From CAYFYS01 sp965202905 (GTDB lineage: Bacteria; Pseudomonadota; Alphaproteobacteria; MPNO01): a stretch of DNA of 64,000 nt. The number at the start of each line of letters is the position of its first letter. The first letter of the stretch is position 1. Both the position numbers and the translations under genes were made by a program. Of this stretch, positions 7,871-16,257 are shown one piece after another. Below the pieces are notes generated by a model, which saw only the letters and a program-made list of their open reading frames with translations, made no database searches and was not told the origin of the DNA. The stretch spans positions 806,001-870,000 of the forward strand of contig OZ241868.1 of NCBI GenBank assembly GCA_965202905.1. Reading direction: 5' to 3'.

Positions 7871-9048
7871 TGCCGGACCGCAGCTTCCTCGACTGGCCTT
7901 TCTTCGAAGACGAGCACCGCGCGCTCGCGGCCGCGCTGGAAGGGTGGGCCGAGACCGAGATCGCCCCAATCGAGCATGTCGAGCCGAAGGGTGAGGCGGC
8001 GCTCGATGCGCATTGCCGCCGGCTCGTGGCCACGCTTGCCGCCGGCGGCTGGCTGCGCCACTGCGTACCGGAGAACTTCGGCGGGCTGAAGCCGGTGCTC
8101 GACGTTCGATCGCTGTGCGTGATCCGCGAGGGTCTCGCCCGTCGCTCGGGGCTCGCCGATTTCTGCTTCGTCATGCAGGGGCTGGGCGCCGGCGCAATTT
8201 CGCTGTTCGGCACCGAAGACCAGAAATCGCGCTACCTGCCGGATGTCGCCTCGGGCGAGCGGATTGCAGCGTTCGCGCTCAGCGAGCAGGCCAGCGGCTC
8301 CGATGTCGCGGCGATGACCATGACCGCGCAGGCGGACGGCAACGGCTACGTGCTCGACGGCGAGAAGACGCTCATCTCGAACGCCGGGATCGCCACGCAA
8401 TATGTCGTCTTCGCCCGCACCGGCGAGGACGAGGGCGCCAAGGGGATCTCGGCGTTCATCGTCGATGCGGACACGCCCGGGCTCAGCGTGCCCGAGCGCT
8501 TCGCGGTCATCGCGCCCCACCCGCTGGGCACGGTGCGGTTCGAGAACTGCCGTATCGACGGCGCTCAGCTTCTTGCCGCGCCGGGCGACGGGTTCAAGGT
8601 CGCGATGTCTTCGCTCGATGTCTTTCGCTCGACCGTCGGCGCGGCCGCGCTCGGCTTCGCGCGCCGTGCGCTCGACGAGTCGCTCGCCCGCGCCCGCGCA
8701 CGGATCGCCTTTGGCCGCCCGATTGCCGACACCCAGCTCATCCAGCAGAAGATCGCCGACATGGCGGTCCGGATCGATGCCGCAGCGCTTCTGGTGTACC
8801 GCTCGGCCTGGACCAGGGACGTCACCCAGGGCCGGGTGACGCGCGAGGCCGCGATCGCCAAGCTCTACGCTACCGAGGCCGCCCAGGAGGTGGTCGACCA
8901 GGCGGTGCAGATCTTCGGCGGCCAGGGCGTGATCGTCGGCAACATCGTCGAGCGGCTCTACCGCGATGTGCGCGCCTTGCGGATCTACGAGGGAACCAGC
9001 GAGATCCAGAAGCTGATCATCGCCAGCCAGACTTTGGCGAGCCTTTGA
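7870..9048 (+). CDS. Acyl-CoA dehydrogenase
   Basis: A 392-residue flavoprotein with the full three-domain layout: an N-terminal helical domain (WPFFEDEHRALAAALEGWAE), the middle beta domain with AFALSEQASGSDVAAM and the ISNAGIA loop, and the C-terminal helical domain with IFGGQGVIVGNIVERLYRD and YEGTSEIQKLIIA. It oxidises an acyl-CoA to the enoyl-CoA and passes electrons to ETF, which is not encoded in this window. It starts with an ATG overlapping the stop of the hydratase (TGATG). The probable substrate is a cyclic or ring-opened acyl-CoA from the aromatic pathway. Confidence 0.93.
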   Translation: MPDRSFLDWPFFEDEHRALAAALEGWAETEIAPIEHVEPKGEAALDAHCRRLVATLAAGGWLRHCVPENFGGLKPVLDVRSLCVIREGLARRSGLADFCFVMQGLGAGAISLFGTEDQKSRYLPDVASGERIAAFALSEQASGSDVAAMTMTAQADGNGYVLDGEKTLISNAGIATQYVVFARTGEDEGAKGISAFIVDADTPGLSVPERFAVIAPHPLGTVRFENCRIDGAQLLAAPGDGFKVAMSSLDVFRSTVGAAALGFARRALDESLARARARIAFGRPIADTQLIQQKIADMAVRIDAAALLVYRSAWTRDVTQGRVTREAAIAKLYATEAAQEVVDQAVQIFGGQGVIVGNIVERLYRDVRALRIYEGTSEIQKLIIASQTLASL

Positions 9049-9094
9049 ACACTGATGAGCGCACGGCGTTAGCCGGGACGGGGATACGCGAATC

Positions 9095-9355
9095 GTGGAA
9101 TTGTTGATTATCGGGATCGTAATGGGCGTCGTTGTCGCGCTGGTGGCGAACTCCAAGGGCCGCTCCGGCTGCGCTTGGTTCTTCTACGGGGTGCTGATCT
9201 GGCCCGTGGCCCTGGTGCATATTCTGGTGTCCACTTCCACCCCCGAATCGGAAATGCGGCGGGCGAAGATGCAGGGGCGTATTCCCTGCCCGAACTGCGC
9301 GGAGCTCATCAAACAGGATGCGCGTATCTGTCCTTACTGTCGGCAAGACGTGTAG
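9095..9355 (+). CDS. Small membrane protein with C-terminal zinc ribbon
   Basis: An 86-residue protein from a GTG start. Residues 1-17 and 27-47 are hydrophobic (MELLIIGIVMGVVVALV; AWFFYGVLIWPVALVHILV) and would form two short membrane segments. The last 25 residues hold CPNCAELI and CPYC, a rubredoxin-like zinc ribbon. Similar small TM-ribbon proteins are widespread and have no assigned function. It lies in the rightward operon between the dehydrogenase and the aryl-CoA ligase, 46 bp after one and 67 bp before the other. Whether it takes part in the pathway or is a passenger is unclear. Confidence 0.75.
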   Translation: MELLIIGIVMGVVVALVANSKGRSGCAWFFYGVLIWPVALVHILVSTSTPESEMRRAKMQGRIPCPNCAELIKQDARICPYCRQDV

Positions 9356-9422
9356 CAGGCCTGAGCGTCCGGTGGCGACACTGTCCCGCTAGATGGATCG
9401 AGCCCCGTGATCGGAGTGTGCG

Positions 9423-11099
9423 ATGCCTGAACCCGGCGGCGGCCCCAGCGCCCATCGCGACCGGTTCGCGACCGGGCACCTTCCGCCGCGCGCGCTGTGG
9501 CCCGACTTCGACTACGACAGCCTGCCGGAACTGCGCGCCTATCCGGCGCGGATGAATTGCGGCGCCGAGCTGCTCGATGCCATGGTCGCCTCCGGCCACC
9601 GCGACCGCCCGGTCCTGCACCTGGACGAGACGACCTGGACCTACGGCCAGCTTCTGGATTTGTCGGGCCGCATCGCCCGGGTGCTGGTCGAGGATTGCGC
9701 CGTGGCGCCCGGCAACCGGGTGCTGCTGCGCTCGGCCAACACGCCGATGCTGGTGGCCTGCTGGTTCGCGGTCCTGAAGGCGGGCGGGATCTGCGTGACG
9801 ACGATGCAGCTCCTGCGGGCGCGCGAGTTGACCTACATCATCGAGAAGTCGCAGATCAGCCACGCGCTCTGCGACACGGCCCTGTTCGAGGAGATCGAGG
9901 AGGCGAAGGACCGCACCGGCGGGCTGCTCAAGCACTTGCTGGGCTTCACCCCGCTCGGCGACCGGCCGGATGAGGCGACGCTCGACAAGGCCGCCGCGGG
10001 CAAGCCGTCGGGCTTCGAGACCTGCGACACGGCGGCCGATGATATCGCGCTGATCGCCTTCACCTCCGGCACGACTGGCAGCCCCAAGGCCACCATGCAC
10101 TTCCACCGCGACGTGATCGCGATGTGCGACTGTTTCCCGCGCTATCTCGACATGTCCGCGCCGCAAGACGTTTTTACCGGCACGCCGCCGCTCGCCTTCA
10201 CCTTCGGGCTCGGCGGGCTGACGACGTTCCCGATGCGTTTCGGCGCCTCGACGCGGTATTTCAGGAGGCTCATGGCGCCGGAGGAGATGCTGGAGGCGAT
10301 CGAGCGCTATCGCATCACCGGTCTCTACACCGCGCCCACCGCCTATCGGGCGATGGCCGGATTGGCGGAAAAATTCGACCTTTCGAGCCTCGCCAAATGC
10401 GTCTCGGCCGGCGAGACGCTGCCCAAGGCGACTTGGGAGGCTTTCCATCGGGCGACCGGGCTTCGCATCGTCGACGGGCTCGGTTCGACGGAGATGCTGC
10501 ACATCTTCGTCTCCGCGTCCCGGACGGAGATGCGGCCCGGCTTCACGGGCAAAGCGATCCCCGGCTATCAGGCCCGCGTGGTCGACGAGAGCGGCCAGAC
10601 CCTGCCGCCGGGTCAGCCCGGGCTGCTGGCCACCCGCGGGCCCACCGGATGCCGCTATCTTGACGACGAGGAGCGCCAGCAGGTCTACGTGCGCAAGGGC
10701 TGGAACTATCCGGGCGATGTCTACGAGATGAGCAGAGAAGGCTATTTTCGCTATGTCGCGCGCGCCGACGACATGATTATTTCGGCCGGCTACAACATCT
10801 CCGGACCCGAGGTCGAGGGTGCGCTGCTCGACCATCCGGCTATAGCCGAGTGCGCGGTGATCGCGAAGCCGGACCCCGAGCGCACCAACATCGTCAAGGC
10901 CTTCGTCGTTCTGCGCGAGGGGACCGGCAAGGACGACGCTACCTCGAAGGCGCTGCAGGACTTCGTCAAGGGCGAGATTGCGCCCTACAAATACCCGCGC
11001 GAGATCGAGTTCGTCGACGAACTGCCCAAGACCGAGACCGGCAAGCTGCAGCGCTTCCGCTTGCGGCGGCGGGAAGTCGGACAGCCGTCGCGGACATGA
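9423..11099 (+). CDS. Benzoate/2-aminobenzoate-CoA ligase family protein
   Basis: A 558-residue AMP-forming ligase. Core motifs are FTSGTTGSPKA (P-loop) near residue 215, GLGSTEM (A5), YPGDVYEM, the hinge YVARADDMIISAGYNI and the C-terminal lysine segment KTETGKLQR. An extended N-terminus (RFATGHLPPRALWPDFDY) is typical of the benzoate/aminobenzoate-CoA ligase group and not of fatty-acyl ligases. It would activate an aromatic acid with ATP and CoA in the cytoplasm. Position at the end of the SDR-MarR-hydratase-dehydrogenase operon and near a salicylyl/anthraniloyl-CoA monooxygenase points to 2-aminobenzoate or salicylate as substrate; that choice is inference. Confidence 0.9.
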   Translation: MPEPGGGPSAHRDRFATGHLPPRALWPDFDYDSLPELRAYPARMNCGAELLDAMVASGHRDRPVLHLDETTWTYGQLLDLSGRIARVLVEDCAVAPGNRVLLRSANTPMLVACWFAVLKAGGICVTTMQLLRARELTYIIEKSQISHALCDTALFEEIEEAKDRTGGLLKHLLGFTPLGDRPDEATLDKAAAGKPSGFETCDTAADDIALIAFTSGTTGSPKATMHFHRDVIAMCDCFPRYLDMSAPQDVFTGTPPLAFTFGLGGLTTFPMRFGASTRYFRRLMAPEEMLEAIERYRITGLYTAPTAYRAMAGLAEKFDLSSLAKCVSAGETLPKATWEAFHRATGLRIVDGLGSTEMLHIFVSASRTEMRPGFTGKAIPGYQARVVDESGQTLPPGQPGLLATRGPTGCRYLDDEERQQVYVRKGWNYPGDVYEMSREGYFRYVARADDMIISAGYNISGPEVEGALLDHPAIAECAVIAKPDPERTNIVKAFVVLREGTGKDDATSKALQDFVKGEIAPYKYPREIEFVDELPKTETGKLQRFRLRRREVGQPSRT

Positions 11100-11145
11100 C
11101 CGCGCTCAAGGCTCCGGTCGCTGGCGCCGGGCGCAACGCCTGGCT

Positions 11146-12510
11146 CTACTCCTGCGGCCCACTGGCGGTCCCGCTGGTCCGATCCCACCCCAGCGGCAAC
11201 GGCTGCTCGCCGAGCACGGCGGTGACGACGACTTCGCGGACGCGCTCGGGGTCGAGGCCGTAGGAGTCGATCATGTCGGCGGTCTCGGCCAGGATCGCAT
11301 CGGCGTCCTGCATGATCTTCAGGCGCTTGAAAAGGTCGGGGCGGTCGAGCCCCATGCTCTCGCCGACCAGCTCCATGAAGTTGACGACCTCGAACGGCCA
11401 GTCGCGCTCGTGGCTGCACAGCTCGCGGTGGCAGGCATGGTAGATGCCGGCGAGCGTGGTCACGCCGGCGGCCTCGGCGGCCGCGAGCTGCTTGGCATGG
11501 ACATCGCGCTTGTACTCGGGCAGCACCGATAGCGTGTTGCACATGTAGCCGAGGCGCGGCTGGACGAGATCGACGAACTCGAGCCCCGGAATCGCGCGCA
11601 GGATCGTCTCGGCCGCGTCGGTGATACCGGGCACCCCAGGATGCTCGTGCAGGCCGACGCGCTTGTCGACGGGCCGGGTCATCAGGGGCCGCAGGTCGTC
11701 GAGCCGGCCGGCGAGGTAGATCACGAACGGCGTCAGGTCGAACGGCATGTTTTCGGTGTGGGCGCGGGTCTCCAGCGCCGCCTCGCCAAGATGGACCTGA
11801 CAGCTCGGGCACCACGACAGGACCTCACCGACGCCGGTCTCCGCGAACCGGTCGATCGTCCGATAAGAGCTCGAACCGAACTTTTCGAGATCGCCCGATG
11901 CGAAGTGATAAACGCCGCAGCAGAACGACGGCCCGCCGCGCACGATGTAGCGCAGTCCCAAAGCGTCCATCACGTCCAGGCACAGGAGCGCGATGTGCGG
12001 CGTCTTGAGCACGTTGCAGCCGGTATAGAAGACTGTCCCGGGATTCTCCGGCTCCGGGTCGGGATCGTTGATCTGCCCGAGCCGCGCCAGAAGATCCGGC
12101 GCAAGCTGTAGCCGCGAAAGCATGCGCACGCCCCGGCTCATCGCCCCGAACTGCTTGCCGCCGCCGGCCCGGAGCGCAGCGGGCTCCAGATCGGTGCGCA
12201 GCCCGCTGATGTGGGCGAGCCGCAGCATGAAGCGCGGGTTGACGCCGTGCTCGCAAGCCGCGATGCAATGCCCGCTGCCGGTGCAGATCTCCGACCAGCC
12301 TCGCGCGACCTCGGGCCCCTGCCCGGTCCCGAGCAACGCGATCACGCCGGCGGCAACGGCTTCGGAGTCGCTCACGTCCAGCCCGGCGGGGCCCGGCATG
12401 GGGCACACCTCGACGCATTTGCCGCATTTGACGCAGCGCTCGAGGATCTCCGCCCGGCGCGCGTCGAGCGCCCGCATGAAATCGGCAGACCGGTCCGGAC
12501 TTTCCGGCAT
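11146..12510 (-). CDS. (Fe-S)-binding heterodisulfide-reductase-like (HdrD/GlcF-type) protein
   Basis: A 454-residue soluble protein. An N-terminal ferredoxin-like part has a canonical 4Fe-4S motif, CVKCGKCVEVCP, near residues 26-37. A second motif reads CTGSGHCIAAC, with Ser where a Cys is usual. The C-terminal half holds two CCG-type segments: FYTGCN...FCCG...CPSC, then GYMCN...ACHRELC. Such proteins carry electrons to quinone or between flavoproteins and can bind a noncubane cluster. It is convergent with the aryl-CoA ligase and may supply or drain electrons for the aromatic pathway. Its real partner is unknown. Confidence 0.85.
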   Translation of the reverse strand: MPESPDRSADFMRALDARRAEILERCVKCGKCVEVCPMPGPAGLDVSDSEAVAAGVIALLGTGQGPEVARGWSEICTGSGHCIAACEHGVNPRFMLRLAHISGLRTDLEPAALRAGGGKQFGAMSRGVRMLSRLQLAPDLLARLGQINDPDPEPENPGTVFYTGCNVLKTPHIALLCLDVMDALGLRYIVRGGPSFCCGVYHFASGDLEKFGSSSYRTIDRFAETGVGEVLSWCPSCQVHLGEAALETRAHTENMPFDLTPFVIYLAGRLDDLRPLMTRPVDKRVGLHEHPGVPGITDAAETILRAIPGLEFVDLVQPRLGYMCNTLSVLPEYKRDVHAKQLAAAEAAGVTTLAGIYHACHRELCSHERDWPFEVVNFMELVGESMGLDRPDLFKRLKIMQDADAILAETADMIDSYGLDPERVREVVVTAVLGEQPLPLGWDRTSGTASGPQE

Positions 12511-12670
12511 TGGCGGGGTTCCTCCGAGATTTTCTCTCGTTCATCCTAACACAGGCCGATACCCGCGGCCTCGACCTCGCCTGATCCCACATCCCCGCGA
12601 GCGGTCGCGCGCATCTGGGCCGCCTGCCCTCACCCGACTATGATCGGGCCTGCCGGAACGGAGGCGAAGG

Positions 12671-13009
12671 GTGGACGACGACAGGCTGCGGACCGATATA
12701 TGGGCGATGGCCCACATCCGGCGTTGCAACGATGGAGGCATACCGGCAATGGTGGTGCGCAAGGGCAACCGCCTGTCCGGCGCCCTGCTGCTCAAGATCA
12801 GCCGACATCAAGACGGTTGTCGGGTGCTGAGCCAGATGCGCGACCTCGACGGCGCGATGGGCTGGATGGCGGCCTTCGACGGCGCATGCGTTCCGGAGGC
12901 CGACGCCGACGCCTATATCGAGCGCGCCATTAGCCGCGATCCCGACCTCTGGGTGATCGAGATCGAGGACCGGGACGGGCGGAACCCGTTCGAGGGCAGG
13001 GAATTCTGA
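12671..13009 (+). CDS. DUF1491 family protein
   Basis: A 112-residue soluble protein from a GTG start. It reads MDDDRLRTDIWAMAHIRRC near the N-terminus, VVRKGNRLSGALLLKI in the middle and WVIEIEDRDGRNPFEG at the C-terminus, the pattern of DUF1491, a family I know mainly from Alphaproteobacteria. No catalytic residues or membrane segments stand out and the function is unknown. The gene is isolated: divergent from the Fe-S protein and convergent with the monooxygenase, whose stop is 26 bp away. Confidence 0.85.
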   Translation: MDDDRLRTDIWAMAHIRRCNDGGIPAMVVRKGNRLSGALLLKISRHQDGCRVLSQMRDLDGAMGWMAAFDGACVPEADADAYIERAISRDPDLWVIEIEDRDGRNPFEGREF

Positions 13010-13034
13010 ACGGGCTTGCCGAGCCCCGACGCTG

Positions 13035-15500
13035 CTAACTGAACGGACCGGCGACAAGACCCGCAGGCCCCACCGGTACAACCGCAGCCGACCCCGCAGC
13101 CGCGCTCGCTCCCGCGGCGCCGACGGCGGCGCCCTTCTGTTCCCATTCCTCGGAGCCGGCGTCGGTGCGGAAGCGGCGGCGGGCCGCATGCTCGGCGGGC
13201 TTGGCGGTCTCGCGGAGCTCTTCGACTGCCTCGCGCTCGCGGGCGAACTGGCGGTAGGCGGCGAACTTGGCCGAGATGTACTGGTCGGGCCAGTCGATCG
13301 GCTCGTAACCGTAATGGGCCGCGGCCTGCTGGGTGAAATAGGGGTTGTAGAGATGGGTGCGGGCAAGTGCGACGAGGTCGGCCCGGCCCGCAGCGACGAC
13401 GGTATTTACCTGGTCCCAGGTGAATATGTTGCCGGCGACGAGCGTCGGGATCCCTGCCTCGATCCGGATCTGCTCCGAGAACGGGGTCTGGAACATCCGT
13501 CCGTAGACCGGCTTTTCCTCCGATGCGGTCTGGCCGGTGGACACGTTGAACAGATCGACGCCGCGCGCGACGAACGCCTTGGCGATCGCCACCGCATCGT
13601 CGCCCTCATTGCCGCCGGGAACCCAGTCGTGGGCGGAGATCCTGACCGACAGCGCCCGGTCGGCGGGCCAGACGGCCTTGACCGCATCGAGGACCTCCAG
13701 CGGATAGCGCAGCCGGTTCTCCGGGCTGCCGCCGTACTCGTCGGTCCGCCGGTTGGTGTAGGGCGACAGGAACCCGGCCAGAAGATAGCCGTGTGCACAA
13801 TGGAGCTCCGCCATGTCGAAGCCCGCCCGCGCGGCGCGCTCGAACGCGGCGGCGAACGCGGCCTTCACCCGGTCCATGTCGTCCCGGGTCATCTCGCGCG
13901 GGACCTGGGAATGGGGCAGGTATGGCAGCGCCGAGGGCGCGATGAGCTCCCACGCCGAGCCATCGTCCAGCGGCTGGTCGATGCCTTCCCAGGCCAGCCT
14001 GGTCGCGCCCTTGCGTCCGGCATGACCGATCTGGATACACATCTTGGCCGGGGTGAATTCGTGCGCAAAGTCGACCACCCGCTTCCAGGCAGCCTCGTGG
14101 CCGTCGGTCCAGATGCCCGCGCAGCCGTGGGTGATCCGCGCATCGGGCGCGATGCAGCTCATCTCGGTGAACACCAGACCCGCGCCGCCCATCGCCCGGC
14201 TGGTCAGATGAACGTAGTGCCAATCGCCCGGCATGCCGTCGGCGGCGCAGTACTGGCACATCGGCGAGACCACGACGCGGTTGGCGAGCCGGATCCTGCC
14301 GATCGTGATCGGCGTAAACATCGGCGGCGCGGGGTTTTCGGCCAGCGTCGGCACATGCTCGGCGCGCGCGACCGCGGCGGAGAACTCGCGGTCGACCGCG
14401 TCGACGAACGCGCCATCGCGGATTCTGAGATTGTCGTAGGTGATCGCCTTGGAGCGCGACATCAGGCTGAAGGCGAACTGCATCGGCTCCATGTCCCAGT
14501 AGCGCTCGACATGTTCGAACCAGGACAGCGAGACGTCGGCGGCATGCTGCAGCCGGCCGACATCGTCGCGCCGGTTGACGTCGTAGGCAGCCAGCGCCTC
14601 GGCGACGCTGGAATGGTCATTGAACTCCTCGAACAGCGCGATCGCATCCTCCATCGCGAGCTTGGTGCCCGAGCCGATCGAGAAATGTGCGGTGTGGGCG
14701 GCATCGCCCATCAGCACCATGTTGTCGCGCACCCAGGTCTCGCAGCGGATGGTCGGAAAGTTGCGCCACAGAGATCGGTTGGCGATCACCGGATGGCCGT
14801 CGAGCAGGTCGGCGTAGAGCTCGCTCACATAGGCGACCGTGTCCTCCTCGGTGGCGTCGGCCAAGCCCGCTTTCTCCCACACCTCGTCGGTGGTCTCGAC
14901 GATCCAGGTCGTCATCTCGTTGTTGTACTGGTAGGCGTGCAGGTTCCAGATGCCGATATTGTTATCGCGGAAATCGAAGGTGAACGCCGGCAGCGGACGG
15001 GTACTGCCGAGCCAGACGAACTTGTTGGGCCGCCAGTCGAAGCTCGGCCGGAAGTGATCGGTGCAGGCGTCGCGGATCCAGCTATTGATGCCGTTACAGG
15101 CGAGCACAAGGTCGGCGCCTTCGACCTCCTCCAGCGAGCGGATCTCCCGCTCGAAGACCATCGCGATGCCGAGCTCGCGGCAGCGGTCCTGGAGCAGCAG
15201 CAGAAGCTCCTTGCGCGACATGCCGCAGAAGCCGTGCCCGCCCGAGGTGATCTTGTGGCCCTTGAAGTAGACGTCGATGTCGTCCCAATAGGCGAAGCCC
15301 GAGCGGATCCGGTCGTAGGACTCCGCGTCGTAGTCGCGGAAATGGCCCAGTGTCTCGGCGGAGAAGACCACGCCGAAGCCGAACGTATCGTCGGGCTTGT
15401 TCTGCTCGTAGATCGTGATCTCGTGGCTCGGGTCGTTGCTCTTCATCAGCAACGAGAAATAGAGCCCCGCCGGCCCCCCGCCGATCACCTCGATCTTCAT
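13035..15500 (-). CDS. Bifunctional anthraniloyl/salicylyl-CoA monooxygenase - NADH:flavin oxidoreductase
   Basis: An 821-residue fusion. Residues 1 to about 385 form a class A FAD monooxygenase: GGGPAGLYF at residues 7-15 and the GDAAHTAHF FAD/NAD motif near residue 280. Residues from about 400 to 775 are an Old-Yellow-Enzyme-type TIM barrel starting FTPITIGRIRLANRVVVSPM, with HLTSRAMGGAGLVFTEM, HCAHGYLLAGFLSPYTN and a C-terminal GRADLVALAR. This layout is that of 2-aminobenzoyl-CoA monooxygenase/reductase and salicylyl-CoA 5-hydroxylase, which hydroxylate and, in the former, reduce the aromatic ring of a CoA ester. The ATG at 15500 starts the Rossmann strand. Two AT-rich partial palindromes lie just upstream. 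It is the key enzyme of the cluster. Confidence 0.93.
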   Translation of the reverse strand: MKIEVIGGGPAGLYFSLLMKSNDPSHEITIYEQNKPDDTFGFGVVFSAETLGHFRDYDAESYDRIRSGFAYWDDIDVYFKGHKITSGGHGFCGMSRKELLLLLQDRCRELGIAMVFEREIRSLEEVEGADLVLACNGINSWIRDACTDHFRPSFDWRPNKFVWLGSTRPLPAFTFDFRDNNIGIWNLHAYQYNNEMTTWIVETTDEVWEKAGLADATEEDTVAYVSELYADLLDGHPVIANRSLWRNFPTIRCETWVRDNMVLMGDAAHTAHFSIGSGTKLAMEDAIALFEEFNDHSSVAEALAAYDVNRRDDVGRLQHAADVSLSWFEHVERYWDMEPMQFAFSLMSRSKAITYDNLRIRDGAFVDAVDREFSAAVARAEHVPTLAENPAPPMFTPITIGRIRLANRVVVSPMCQYCAADGMPGDWHYVHLTSRAMGGAGLVFTEMSCIAPDARITHGCAGIWTDGHEAAWKRVVDFAHEFTPAKMCIQIGHAGRKGATRLAWEGIDQPLDDGSAWELIAPSALPYLPHSQVPREMTRDDMDRVKAAFAAAFERAARAGFDMAELHCAHGYLLAGFLSPYTNRRTDEYGGSPENRLRYPLEVLDAVKAVWPADRALSVRISAHDWVPGGNEGDDAVAIAKAFVARGVDLFNVSTGQTASEEKPVYGRMFQTPFSEQIRIEAGIPTLVAGNIFTWDQVNTVVAAGRADLVALARTHLYNPYFTQQAAAHYGYEPIDWPDQYISAKFAAYRQFAREREAVEELRETAKPAEHAARRRFRTDAGSEEWEQKGAAVGAAGASAAAGSAAVVPVGPAGLVAGPFS

Positions 15501-15518
15501 CGCTGTCCCCCGGTTGGC

Positions 15519-15586
15519 CGAAAATCGTTTGAAGCTTAAACCATTACCCTCGTGCCGGGTCAAATTATTTTAGGTTTAAACGATTC
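15519..15586. promoter_or_regulatory. Two imperfect AT-rich palindromes upstream of the monooxygenase
   Basis: Site 1, about 15524-15544, reads ATCGTTTGAAGCTTAAACCA with 7 of 10 symmetric pairs. Site 2, about 15563-15585, contains ATTTTAGGTTTAAACGATT with 7 of 11 symmetric pairs and overlaps the end of the ABC ATPase gene. Both share GTTT...AAAC arms with the perfect palindrome at 5652-5681. They lie 20-85 bp upstream of the monooxygenase ATG, where a repressor would act. Co-regulation by the same MarR protein is inferred from the shared motif. Confidence 0.5.
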
Positions 15587-16247
15587 TCCCGTCGACGATC
15601 CGGATCATCCGGTCGGCGCCGCGGGCGAACTCCGGGTCATGGGTAACCGCGACCACTGTCCGGCGATCCTGCCGCACGATACCGCTCAGGATCTCCCGCA
15701 CCGTGGCGCCGGAGGCGGTATCCAGGTTCCCGGTCGGCTCGTCCGCGAGGATCACCAGCGGTTCGTTGGCAAGCGCCCGGGCGATCGCGACACGCTGGCG
15801 CTGACCGCCCGAGAGCTGCTCGGGATGCTTGTCGAGCTGGTCGCCGAGTCCAAGGTCATCGAGCAGCCCGGAGGCGCGCACGCGCTGCGCCTCGGCGGGA
15901 AGCTGGCCGGCCTTCGCCATTGGCAGTGTCACGTTGTCGAGCACGGTGAACTCTGCCAGCAGAAAGTGAAACTGAAAGACGAAGCCGAGCTTCTCCAGAC
16001 GCAGCCGCGCGCGGGCTTCCTCGTCGAGCTCCGAAGTATCCGTGCCGTCGAGCCAGAGCCGCCCCTCGGTCGGCGAGTCGAGCAATCCCAGCAAGTAGAG
16101 CAACGATGATTTTCCCGAGCCCGACGGCCCCTGGATGCAGACGAACTCGCCACGGTCGATCGACAAGGAGACATCGCGGACCAGGGTCACCGGGAGCGGG
16201 CCGGGAAGCACGCGGGTCACGCCTTCGGCCCGCAGCACCCCGCTCAT
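15576..16247 (-). CDS. ABC transporter ATP-binding protein (MacB/LolD type)
   Basis: A 223-residue ATPase. Walker A is GPSGSGKSS near residues 39-47, the signature is LSGGQRQRVAIARAL near 141, Walker B is LVILADEPTG and the H-loop is VAVTHD. The preserved FQFHFLLAEFTVLDNVTLP after the Q-loop is typical of the MacB/LolD group, which drives periplasm-facing permeases by mechanotransmission. The ATG at 16247 is ten bases after the permease stop. It is the last gene of an adaptor-permease-ATPase operon, pointing to export or lipoprotein handling rather than uptake. Confidence 0.92.
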   Translation of the reverse strand: MSGVLRAEGVTRVLPGPLPVTLVRDVSLSIDRGEFVCIQGPSGSGKSSLLYLLGLLDSPTEGRLWLDGTDTSELDEEARARLRLEKLGFVFQFHFLLAEFTVLDNVTLPMAKAGQLPAEAQRVRASGLLDDLGLGDQLDKHPEQLSGGQRQRVAIARALANEPLVILADEPTGNLDTASGATVREILSGIVRQDRRTVVAVTHDPEFARGADRMIRIVDGRIV

Positions 16248-16257
16248 GCCATCCCGC

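Noticed and set aside
13188..15539. A 783-codon ORF opposite the monooxygenase-reductase
   Set aside because: It is an antisense shadow of a gene with clear FAD and OYE motifs.
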